Assembly (NCBI GenBank): GCA_018241965.1
Contig: JAFECS010000013.1
Coordinates: 47,953 to 111,952, forward strand
DNA from: Pseudomonadota bacterium
GTDB taxonomy: Bacteria; Pseudomonadota; Gammaproteobacteria; Berkiellales; Berkiellaceae
Length of the DNA stretch: 64,000 bases
Direction of reading: 5' to 3'
The notes beneath the pieces are model-generated. The model was not told where the DNA came from, did not search any database, and was given only the letters and a program-made list of their open reading frames with translations. A program made the translations under genes and the position numbers. Positions 9,229 through 17,489 of this stretch are shown here, in pieces; position 1 is the first letter of the stretch, and each line of letters starts with the position of its first letter.

Positions 9229-10960
9229 AATAATCTTCCTTATATCTCTTTTAATGCCAATCTCACTCCTTGGTAAATCCAATGATTCGCCTGTAGTGGT
9301 GGTACTGCATGGCGTGGATAAAGCCATGGAAGAAAATATACGTGCAAATTTAACCGTGTTGCACGAAACCCTTGATGAAGAAAATGCCACCAAAGAAGCG
9401 ATTGAACAACGCTCCAAACAGGAAATTTTAGCAGCCTTACAACCTTTTGGTTATTATGAACCAACGGTTCACAGTAATATTGATATCAAAGAAGGTAAAA
9501 TAAATGTTTCTTTTGATATTCAACTGGGAGAACCTGTCAAGATTTTAGCTATTCACTTCGTGCTAACAGGTCAAGGCGAAAAAGATCCTCGCCTCAAAAA
9601 TTTATTTGCTTTATTTACCATGAAAATAGGTGATGTCTTTGTTCATGATACCTATGAGCAAGGGAAAAAAGCCTTGCTCTCTCAAACCATTCAAAGTGGT
9701 TATTTAAATGCTTCCTTCAGTGAGCATAAAGTTGAAGTGGATCTAGAAAACAAAACCAGTCAAATTTTCTTAAGTCTAGACACGGGAGCAAGACACTTTT
9801 TTGGGGATGTTACTTTTGGGGAAACAGTGCTATCGAATAAATTACTCAATCGTTATCTCCCTTTTGCGCCAGGCGACCCCTATCAGCCTGAAAAAATTAT
9901 GTTATTACAAAATCGCCTGACCCAAAGTGATTATTTTAAAAATGCCAATGTAAAAGCTGTCACAGAGGAAGGGGCAACAACGGTGCCAGTTGTTGTAGAG
10001 TTAGAAGATGCCAAACCGAATCATTATATCCTCGGCGCTGGCTATGGCACAGATACTGGCGTGCGCGGCAAATTGGGGTGGACCAGACGTCGCTTAAATT
10101 CCATGGGGCATCGCTTTACAGCACAAGCACAAATTTCAGAAATTTACGACAAGATCTACGCCGAATATAGCATCCCGGGCAAAAGGCCCTACAGCGACCA
10201 GCTGAAATTTCAAGGGGGCTTTTACGATGATGAATTCAGCGAAAAACCCTCTCAAATTTACGAAGCGGGTATTTTAGAAGAGCGCATTATCTCCAATTGG
10301 GAACGGCGCTTAGGGGTAAATTACCACCATGAAAGATTCAATGCTTTTATTACCAACGATGTTATTGAATCCAAGCTTATTTTACCGACCATTACATTTA
10401 TTCAGGTGAGAAAATCAGAATCCGATGCGGTCAGTGGTCGGCGCATTGAATTCACCATGCGTGGTTCAGTGGACGCCCTGTTCAGCGATACCACCTTCTT
10501 TCAAAGTTACTTGCAATTAAAGTGGGTGCATGGTTTTACAGATAACACAAGATTACTGATGCGTGGCGACTTTGGTTTCACACTACCAGATGATAGTGAA
10601 CGCCTCCCCCTGTCGCAACGTTTCTTTGCGGGTGGTGATTTAAGCTTACGAGGTTATGGGTATCGCTCATTGCCTAATGAGATTGATAAAGACGGTAATT
10701 ATCAGCCTGTTGGTGGTGCTTATCTTGCCGTGGGCAGTTTAGAGTTGCACCAAACCATCAAAAAGCCCTTTGGTGTTTTCACCTTTGTTGATGCAGGAAA
10801 TGCATATCGTGAGTTGTTTCAAGAAACAGCCATTGGTGTAGGCGCAGGGGTTGAATGGCAAACCCGTTTGGGACCAATTAAATTTGCCGTGGCTAAACCC
10901 TTAACCAAAACTTCTGATGCTTGGCGCATCCATGCTTCCTTTGGGCCAGAATTGTCCTAA
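9212..10960 (+). CDS. tamA: Translocation and assembly module outer-membrane subunit TamA
   Basis: Omp85-family outer-membrane protein that acts with TamB in outer-membrane biogenesis. The 582-residue protein has a signal peptide (KTLIKIIFLISLLMPISLLG), POTRA domains across residues ~30-260 and a 16-strand barrel C-terminus. The barrel carries the hallmark RFFAGGDLSLRGYGYRSL, and the chain ends LGPIKFAVAKPL...FHASFG-like. The start is a TTG at 9212 with AGGGA nine bases upstream; the next in-frame ATG (9254) would remove the positively charged signal-peptide end, so TTG is preferred. The gene overlaps the ABC ATPase by 17 bases. tamB does not follow directly: an antisense gene intervenes. Confidence 0.9.
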   Translation: MKTLIKIIFLISLLMPISLLGKSNDSPVVVVLHGVDKAMEENIRANLTVLHETLDEENATKEAIEQRSKQEILAALQPFGYYEPTVHSNIDIKEGKINVSFDIQLGEPVKILAIHFVLTGQGEKDPRLKNLFALFTMKIGDVFVHDTYEQGKKALLSQTIQSGYLNASFSEHKVEVDLENKTSQIFLSLDTGARHFFGDVTFGETVLSNKLLNRYLPFAPGDPYQPEKIMLLQNRLTQSDYFKNANVKAVTEEGATTVPVVVELEDAKPNHYILGAGYGTDTGVRGKLGWTRRRLNSMGHRFTAQAQISEIYDKIYAEYSIPGKRPYSDQLKFQGGFYDDEFSEKPSQIYEAGILEERIISNWERRLGVNYHHERFNAFITNDVIESKLILPTITFIQVRKSESDAVSGRRIEFTMRGSVDALFSDTTFFQSYLQLKWVHGFTDNTRLLMRGDFGFTLPDDSERLPLSQRFFAGGDLSLRGYGYRSLPNEIDKDGNYQPVGGAYLAVGSLELHQTIKKPFGVFTFVDAGNAYRELFQETAIGVGAGVEWQTRLGPIKFAVAKPLTKTSDAWRIHASFGPELS

Positions 10961-10977
10961 CTTGATCTGTTACGGAA

Positions 10978-11001
10978 AAGGCACAACACGCGCTGTGCCT
11001 T
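10978..11001. terminator. Stem-loop between convergent genes
   Basis: AAGGCACA (10978-10985) pairs perfectly with TGTGCCTT (10994-11001) around an 8-base loop. It lies between the 3' end of tamA (+) and the 3' end of the antisense gene (-), so it may terminate both. The flanking T run is short, so efficiency is uncertain. Confidence 0.5.
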
Positions 11002-11007
11002 ATTGGG

Positions 11008-11877
11008 CTACTCGGGCCGAGATAAACCTACCGCAGAGACAGAGTCATCATTTAAATTAGTAGATGAGAATAATGCATCACCACTAACTACTTCTCTGGG
11101 GAAAAGTACCCTGGCTCTTGCCTTTAAACCTAAACCATGTGCCGGTGCGCTTTTTTTCCAAAGGTTATATAACGCATTCCTAGGGGCTTCCACGAAAACT
11201 TCATTCACCTTATTTGCGTGTGCCTCCATTAAGGAATCAATAAACTTTGATTTAATAACGCTCTCATCAGGAAGATGCGATAGTAGCTTACTGACGTTAA
11301 CAAACCATTTTTTAGCAACAGAATAGGAACGATAGAATGCATGCCCTGCATTTTTCAATCTCGGATTGGCAAGTTGTTTCAACATTAATCTTTGCGTCTT
11401 TACACTTTTGGTTTTAAAAGACGCTGAAAAATCGTTTAATTTTTGTTCGCGTTCTCTTAGGATTAATTTTTCAACTAGGGAAACTAATTGTGGATCAGGC
11501 ACGGTAAGGGGGCGGTCTTCTTTATATACCCCACCTTTTTTAATAACTGCTAACAAGCGCTTTGCGTAAGCAATTTTGTCTGAACCTTCAATATCTTTTA
11601 AGGATGCTATGAGGTCTTTTACAAGACATAATCTAAAATCTTCAAGTTTTCTGTAATGTTTTTGCTCTAGTTTTGGTAGTAGACGCCGCCAGGCAGACAA
11701 CATTTCATCAATAAGGTCCAGTTCATCTTTTCTCGTCAGCTTTTCTCTTTCTGTTAAGGGATCGGCATCTTGATCTAGCCATTGAGATAAAAAGGCTAAT
11801 TTTCCTAGAAAAGAGAGTTTGGGCAGATTTTCTTCACAATATTGAATGGTACCAAGCAGATAAATGTAACGACTCAT
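11008..11877 (-). CDS. Unrecognised 289-aa protein lying antisense between tamA and tamB
   Basis: No family recognised. The ATG at 11877 is preceded by AGGGAG nine bases upstream. The protein looks almost entirely helical, with many Leu, Lys, Arg and Glu residues, no signal peptide and no membrane segment. The C-terminal ~40 residues are Ser/Asn/Asp-rich and probably disordered. Position is its main oddity: tamA and tamB are normally adjacent, and here this minus-strand gene separates them, suggesting insertion after the tam pair was formed. It could be an effector, but nothing in the sequence proves that. Confidence 0.65.
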   Translation of the reverse strand: MSRYIYLLGTIQYCEENLPKLSFLGKLAFLSQWLDQDADPLTEREKLTRKDELDLIDEMLSAWRRLLPKLEQKHYRKLEDFRLCLVKDLIASLKDIEGSDKIAYAKRLLAVIKKGGVYKEDRPLTVPDPQLVSLVEKLILREREQKLNDFSASFKTKSVKTQRLMLKQLANPRLKNAGHAFYRSYSVAKKWFVNVSKLLSHLPDESVIKSKFIDSLMEAHANKVNEVFVEAPRNALYNLWKKSAPAHGLGLKARARVLFPREVVSGDALFSSTNLNDDSVSAVGLSRPE

Positions 11878-12059
11878 AGAAAGGTACTCCCTAAAATAAA
11901 GCGAAATGCTAACTTAGTAGATTGCCATTTACAAGCAAAGCATTAATATTGAGCTTTTCGACTAACTTTTTGTTGGCACTTATTTTTCTTTGCTAATGAC
12001 AGGGTTATTATCAATAGGTACAATGTCAGCAATATTAAGTTACTTGTTTACCTTTGGTG

Positions 12060-14525
12060 ATGTTAGATATGAAGCAACTTCTCTCTTTCTTTAGCCATCA
12101 CCTGGAGCCGCTTTCGCTTCTCAAAAAAAGCGTGAAATTCATTTTTTGCCTCGCTTTTGCTGCTGTTATTTTCGGATTATTCCTCATTTTTACACCGCAT
12201 GGAAACCAACTTGCGCTTGAGATAATATCCCAATGGACCCCATATCAAGTCCAGTGCGCTTCCATATCAGGTAACCTCTATCATGATTTCGTTGTAGAAG
12301 ATGTCCAGATCAAAGGCCCACAACTTTCTATTAAAGCCAAACGCATAGCCGCATCTTGGGATCTGGTAAAGTGGCTGCACAATGATAATACCATTCAGAC
12401 ACTTTCAATCAATGATTTATCGTTTTGGTATGAAAATAAGGCACAAGCACTCATTCTTCCGGAACATTATGACAATGCCACCTTAGAAAAAGCACAAGGA
12501 GACATTGCTAAATCATTGCCTTTTGCAGTCAATGTTGAAAACCTTGAGATTGTGAATGCGGATATTCATTGGAATGATATAGAACATAAATTAAGTGAAC
12601 TTCGCATAACACATGCAACGAGCAATATCGCGCAAATAGAAGAAATCCATTATAAAGGCGCTTTTGGCTCCCTGGATGCAAACTTAAAAGGAGCAATCAA
12701 AGTAGATTGGAACTTAGATCTTTCTAAAAACCCTTTTCTTGTTGAGTTAAACTCCAGCGCTATCACCACCCAGGGAAGTATTACGCTACCTTCTAGAAAC
12801 ATCGACGATCCGGAAAATCAAATTCAAATCAGCGTATATGCTAAAGAATATACCCAAGGTAAACATCACTTACAAAACCTCCAACTAGACGCTAAAGGCA
12901 CCCTGGTAAGGCACCAAGTTACTTTACATGGGATCTATAATAAAAGCCCCATTGAAAGTGTGGTTACCGGGAAATTTACGGATAAACGTTGGCAAGGCAA
13001 CATTACAAAACTACTGGTCAACCATGAACGTTGGCAAAAAATTGGCAACTCAACAGGTAAATTCGATATTCAATGGCAAAACAAAATCGTTTCTCTTGCT
13101 GAAATTAACTTGGGTGAAAAATATCCAATCACCCTTGAAGCGGTTGTTGATAAAAATAAGCCTTATGCCTTAAGCGGAATAGCAAAAGCCAATATAAAGC
13201 AATTAAAAACACTGTCATCCTTAGTGCCTTCTCTTGCGAATATGCGTGGCCAATTAGATATCGATTTAACCTTGTCCGGTACGATTTTGCAACCAACCTG
13301 GTTAGGCCAGATCCTATTAACCAATGCAAAGCTTCCTGCGACTTCTTTGGGCAAGAAAGCTGTCTTGAATGATTTATTACTCAGCTTTTTGCCCAATAAT
13401 CAAATCAATATTCAAGGTAAAGGTTTATGGGGAAGTGGTGAATTTACTATTGCCGGAAAGGGGACACTCTTTGGACCATCGCCAGTTTTAGAAGTGGCTA
13501 TTAAGGGCGATAAACTACTTTTAAGCGATACCCCAGAATATTACATTGTCGCAAATCCTGATTTGTTACTCACCCTAAAAAAGGGCCAATTAGCGCTAAA
13601 TGGTAAAATTATCATTCCTGAAGCTGAAATAAATAGTTTAAAAAATCCAGAGATGATAAGCGCCTCAGAAGATGTCGTCCTGGTTTCAAAGAAAGCTAAA
13701 CCTGTTGCCAAACCACTCACTGAACAGGCTACGCATTATCAAATAGCTACGCATATTGAAGTGATCATAAAAGATAAAATCACTTACAAAGGTCACGGGA
13801 TCACCAGCAAAGTGGGCGGACGATTGGAGATTAACCAACAACCGGGCCAACCTCCACTAGCCAAAGGTAAATTATTTCTCACCAATGGCAGCTATAAAGC
13901 TTATGGAAAGGTATTTGATATCAACTACGGGCAAATCTTGTTCACCGGCGGCCCCATCTATGATCCTATTTTAGATATTCGCGCAGAACGTCATATCCAA
14001 CCACAATCACCTTTAACAAGTTTTAAGAGCAATCAAACTATTTTGGCAGGCATTACCTTTACGGGTAATTTAAAAACCCCAAAAATTGGTTTTTACTCAA
14101 ACCCTAGCATGCCAGATCCGGATATTATTTCATATTTAATTGTTGGCCGTCCTCAAAATCAAATCAATGAAGCGCAAGCTGAATTATTATTTCAAGCGGT
14201 TTCACAGCTAGCCACCATCATGGGTGGAAATAGAAATGATGTGCATTTTGATTTGGCTGAAAAATTAAAATTAGATCAACTTGGCTTTTCCAAAAAACAA
14301 AATTATATTCCCACACCAGGTTCCCATAACCCGCTGGAAGATACGGTTTTTGTTTTAGGAAAACAACTTTCTTCTCGTCTGTATCTTAACTACAGTGTTG
14401 GACTTGTAGATTCTGCAAGTCAATTTGGTATGCGTTATGCTGTGGGTAAAAATATGATGATTGAAGCTGCAACTGGAACACAAGGTTCCAGCGCTGATGT
14501 TCTATTATCATTTGAAGGGCATTAG
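12060..14525 (+). CDS. tamB: Translocation and assembly module inner-membrane subunit TamB
   Basis: AsmA/TamB-superfamily protein bridging inner and outer membranes, partner of TamA. A single N-terminal membrane anchor (FIFCLAFAAVIFGLFLIFT, about residues 26-44) precedes a long beta-rich periplasmic chain. The C-terminal TamB (DUF490) domain shows ILFTGGPIYDPILDIRA, SYLIVGRPQNQ, GKQLSSRLYLNYSVGL and MIEAATGTQGSSADVLLSFE. At about 821 residues it is shorter than E. coli TamB (about 1259), so the beta-taco region is reduced. The start could be ATG 12060 or ATG 12069; the latter has GGTGA eight bases upstream. It is separated from tamA by an antisense gene and so needs its own promoter in 11878-12059. 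Confidence 0.88.
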   Translation: MLDMKQLLSFFSHHLEPLSLLKKSVKFIFCLAFAAVIFGLFLIFTPHGNQLALEIISQWTPYQVQCASISGNLYHDFVVEDVQIKGPQLSIKAKRIAASWDLVKWLHNDNTIQTLSINDLSFWYENKAQALILPEHYDNATLEKAQGDIAKSLPFAVNVENLEIVNADIHWNDIEHKLSELRITHATSNIAQIEEIHYKGAFGSLDANLKGAIKVDWNLDLSKNPFLVELNSSAITTQGSITLPSRNIDDPENQIQISVYAKEYTQGKHHLQNLQLDAKGTLVRHQVTLHGIYNKSPIESVVTGKFTDKRWQGNITKLLVNHERWQKIGNSTGKFDIQWQNKIVSLAEINLGEKYPITLEAVVDKNKPYALSGIAKANIKQLKTLSSLVPSLANMRGQLDIDLTLSGTILQPTWLGQILLTNAKLPATSLGKKAVLNDLLLSFLPNNQINIQGKGLWGSGEFTIAGKGTLFGPSPVLEVAIKGDKLLLSDTPEYYIVANPDLLLTLKKGQLALNGKIIIPEAEINSLKNPEMISASEDVVLVSKKAKPVAKPLTEQATHYQIATHIEVIIKDKITYKGHGITSKVGGRLEINQQPGQPPLAKGKLFLTNGSYKAYGKVFDINYGQILFTGGPIYDPILDIRAERHIQPQSPLTSFKSNQTILAGITFTGNLKTPKIGFYSNPSMPDPDIISYLIVGRPQNQINEAQAELLFQAVSQLATIMGGNRNDVHFDLAEKLKLDQLGFSKKQNYIPTPGSHNPLEDTVFVLGKQLSSRLYLNYSVGLVDSASQFGMRYAVGKNMMIEAATGTQGSSADVLLSFEGH

Positions 14526-14637
14526 TTTATCCAATAGCCTCTTTGACAAGGAAAAAAATACAGTCTTTTTGCCACTCTATTTTTTTAGATGCTATGTTTT
14601 TATTAAAATTTGAAAACAAGCTTCGAGAGAATACCTT

Positions 14638-15702
14638 ATGGCCGGAACAAATGTTTGCAACAAATGTGGTACAAATAATGAAACCGGAGCCAAGTATTGC
14701 TCCAAGTGTGGCATCAAAATCGGATCAACAGCAATAGGTCGTTTTTTTCGTGTGCTTACTAAAATTTTGGTGGGCATATTTATCTTTATTGGCCTGATCA
14801 TAGGTATAGCCTTTTATGCTACCAGTGGTGTAGCAAATACGGTAAAAGATCAACTTTCAGCAATCCGCTCGGGTGATTATACAAAGGCTTATTCTTATAC
14901 TTCCACCGAATTTCAGAAAAATACCTCTGTAGATGAATTTAAAAAATTTATCGAAACCATTCCTGCGTTGAAAGATAATCAAAGTCTTTCCATAAATGAC
15001 CGTTCATTTCAGAATGAGAATGGCTCTGTTAAAGGAACCATTACGAGTAAGGATGGCATGACCATTCCAATTGAATATCAACTTATTAAAGAGAATGGCA
15101 CCTGGAAAATTCTAGGGATCAACGCACAGCTTTCAAATGATCATAAATCAGAGGCACAACCACAAAAGTCTTTAGTAAAAACCGAAGAACATAACGAACA
15201 AGAGAAACTCTCTACGCAGACAATCAATTTAAGTAAAACTTATCAAAATACAGATAATGCTTTTCTTGTAAAATATCCTGAAAATTGGGAGCTTGACCAG
15301 TCTAACCCTTCAGTTATCATGTTTAAAAAAATGCAAGATGAGCCTGGTTTTGCAAATGTGAATATACAGCTTGTCTTAACAAAGCAAGCCGGTGGCAAAT
15401 ATGCTAATATCGATGAATATCTTGATTCAATAAAATCACAAGGACAAGCTCAATTTACAGATTTCAAGGTTGTAGCAGAAAATACTGAAACTCTTCCTTC
15501 TGATCCAGATAAAATTAATGGCAAATCTATTACTTTTACTTATAAACATGAGGGCACTGACATTAAGCAATTACAAATTATTCTAATGAGCGAAGATAAT
15601 AAGCTCTTTTATATGTGGGGATATACGGCATCCTCAGATCAATATGATAAAAACTTACCTGTATCGGACGCAATGTTGGACTCGTGGAAATTCAAGGAAT
15701 AA
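14638..15702 (+). CDS. Zinc-ribbon membrane protein with DUF4864-like and PsbP/DcrB-like regions
   Basis: Residues 7-25 form a zinc ribbon with two Cys pairs (CNKCGTNNETGAKYCSKCG). One transmembrane helix follows at residues ~42-64 (LVGIFIFIGLIIGIAFYAT). The next ~110 residues (VKDQLSAIRSGDYTKAYSYTS...) match the DUF4864/NTF2-like pattern found after such anchors. The final ~150 residues (FLVKYPENWELDQSNPSVIMF..) resemble a PsbP/DcrB-type fold that binds ligands outside the cytoplasm. Domain order predicts a cytoplasmic zinc ribbon and an extracytoplasmic sensor or stalk. The function is not known. It is convergent with rpoS, only 3 bases apart. Confidence 0.78.
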   Translation: MAGTNVCNKCGTNNETGAKYCSKCGIKIGSTAIGRFFRVLTKILVGIFIFIGLIIGIAFYATSGVANTVKDQLSAIRSGDYTKAYSYTSTEFQKNTSVDEFKKFIETIPALKDNQSLSINDRSFQNENGSVKGTITSKDGMTIPIEYQLIKENGTWKILGINAQLSNDHKSEAQPQKSLVKTEEHNEQEKLSTQTINLSKTYQNTDNAFLVKYPENWELDQSNPSVIMFKKMQDEPGFANVNIQLVLTKQAGGKYANIDEYLDSIKSQGQAQFTDFKVVAENTETLPSDPDKINGKSITFTYKHEGTDIKQLQIILMSEDNKLFYMWGYTASSDQYDKNLPVSDAMLDSWKFKE

Positions 15703-15705
15703 GCC

Positions 15706-16740
15706 CTAGTTAAAAAAAACTGCTTCTGTTAAACCACGATTTAACAGCAGTTCTTTTAAATAGCCCAATGCTTCAACTTGAATTTGTCTAACCCTTTCGC
15801 GTGTTAAACCAATTTCGGCGCCCACATCTTCTAAGGTGGCCTGTTCAAATCCACGCAAACCAAAGCGTCGGGTAATAACTTCACGTTGCTTTTCATTTAA
15901 CTTATCAAGCCAACTATCCACTTCGCGAATAAAATCACTCTCACCTAAGATATTCACCGGATCAATGCCAGCATCATCGGCAACACTCTCAACCAATGAA
16001 CGCTCGGTTTCGCTCGCCACTTTGGAATCTAGCGAAGTCACTTTTTCATTTAAGCCCATTACTTTTTTAATAGTATTGGGATCTTTTTGCACCGCATGGG
16101 CAATATCATCTGGTCTAGGTTCATGATCTAATTGTTGTGTTAATTCACGACCCGTACGAAGATAAACATTGAGTTCTTTGACCACATGTATGGGTAAACG
16201 AATAGTGCGTGTTTGATTCATTAAAGCACGTTCAATGGTTTGACGGATCCACCAGGTGCCATAAGTAGAAAATCGAAATCCTTTTTCAGGGTCAAACTTC
16301 TCAACTGCACGTATTAACCCTAAATTGCCTTCTTCAATTAAATCTAAAAGTGGTAAACCACGATTTAAATAACGTCTGGCAATTTTGACAACTAGTCTTA
16401 AATTGCCCTCTATCATTCTGTTTCGTGATTTGATACATCCTTGCTGAGCTAAGCGTGCATAATGAATTTCATCATCAGCCGTTAATAAGGTGGAAGAGCC
16501 GATTTCCCCTAAATACAGCTGTGTGGCATCGTATGATTTTTTAGCGCTAAAGGAGGCTTCTTCTTGTTCACATTTTTCTAGCCATTCTTCACTTGCGGCC
16601 AGATCTTGCGTGTCAAAATCTTCAGTGTCTATATCGAGATCAGCATTGAGTTCAGCTAAATCGACAGGTTCTTCTTCATCCTCTGCTTTGGTTAACTCAT
16701 CCTCATCAACCAAAGCATATTCTTCCCAGTTTTTTGCCAT
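15706..16740 (-). CDS. rpoS: RNA polymerase sigma factor RpoS
   Basis: Stationary-phase/stress sigma factor. The 344-residue protein has an acidic N-terminus, region 1.2 ([21 protein letters not shown]), region 2 ([62 protein letters not shown]), a region 3 segment ([18 protein letters not shown]) and the region 4 helix-turn-helix ([23 protein letters not shown]). The RpoS-type residues in region 2.4 and the length separate it from RpoD. GGAG lies seven bases before the ATG. nlpD, the usual upstream neighbour, is absent; a MarR-type regulator lies upstream instead. In Legionella relatives RpoS governs the transmissive phase, which fits an intracellular lifestyle. Confidence 0.95.
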   Translation of the reverse strand: MAKNWEEYALVDEDELTKAEDEEEPVDLAELNADLDIDTEDFDTQDLAASEEWLEKCEQEEASFSAKKSYDATQLYLGEIGSSTLLTADDEIHYARLAQQGCIKSRNRMIEGNLRLVVKIARRYLNRGLPLLDLIEEGNLGLIRAVEKFDPEKGFRFSTYGTWWIRQTIERALMNQTRTIRLPIHVVKELNVYLRTGRELTQQLDHEPRPDDIAHAVQKDPNTIKKVMGLNEKVTSLDSKVASETERSLVESVADDAGIDPVNILGESDFIREVDSWLDKLNEKQREVITRRFGLRGFEQATLEDVGAEIGLTRERVRQIQVEALGYLKELLLNRGLTEAVFFN

Positions 16741-16820
16741 ATGTTGGCTCCATGCACAATTTGGCGCTTGCGTTGTCCATCACGCATAAATAATCAATTG
16801 AATAAAACCTCAGTCAAACA

Positions 16821-17273
16821 CTACATTTCAGAAATAATTTTTGTTAAACCATCGAGCTCTTTTAAAATATGCTCGTAACGGTCTTGTCCTAATCCTGAAA
16901 TGATTTTGTGTTGGGCTGACTGCCACAATGGGATCCCTTTCATCAAAGTCTCACGCCCCTTCTCAGTTAAGGCATAGGCCTTTGAGCGCTTATCCCTTGG
17001 CTCAATGGTTTCGATATAGCCTAACTTCTCCAGTGGTTTGAGATTTCGGGTCAGCGTGGTTCTATCCATGACCAAAGTGCTAGCCATTTCAGTTAAGGTA
17101 CGCGCTGCAACGGAAGCCATGGAAACGAGCAACGTAAATTGTGTTGCTCTGATACCAGCGGGTTCCAAGCAATGATCATAAAACTGTGTTACTGCTCTAG
17201 CCGCTTTGCGCACATTAAAACAGGCATCTTTGGCATTGATCAGTCTGTGATTAATTGGTTCGGTGACTTCCAT
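16821..17273 (-). CDS. MarR-family transcriptional regulator
   Basis: A 150-residue winged-helix regulator. The MarR core is seen as LEPAGIRATQFTLLVSMA (helices 1-2), LTEMASTLVMDRTTLTRNLKPLEKLGYIE (recognition helix) and PRDKRSKAYALTEKGRETL (wing and following helix). Such dimers usually repress neighbouring genes and are released by small phenolic or oxidising ligands. Cys11 near the N-terminus could be redox-active but is not proof. GGGGGT lies six bases before the ATG. The divergent neighbour is acnA, sharing the 216-base gap 17274-17489, so autoregulation or control of acnA is possible. Confidence 0.9.
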   Translation of the reverse strand: MEVTEPINHRLINAKDACFNVRKAARAVTQFYDHCLEPAGIRATQFTLLVSMASVAARTLTEMASTLVMDRTTLTRNLKPLEKLGYIETIEPRDKRSKAYALTEKGRETLMKGIPLWQSAQHKIISGLGQDRYEHILKELDGLTKIISEM

Positions 17274-17489
17274 TGGATTACCCCCTCACAAAAAAGTGTA
17301 GACCCCCGCTCCCCCAAGTTTCAAGAAAACAAGTCAGTTTTCCTAAATATTTTTTTATCAGAGCCAAAAGTTGTAAATATAACGAGGACATTCGCATATA
17401 TTATTAAAAGAGAATAAACTAACTGCTTTAGGATGATTCGATATCAGGTTGCACCGCTGAGGAAGATCTCAGTGCTTTGGGAGGCTGGA

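Noticed and set aside
17433..17489. Extra 19 residues at the AcnA N-terminus
   Set aside because: No ribosome binding site; the internal ATG has GGGAGG and gives the canonical AcnA start.
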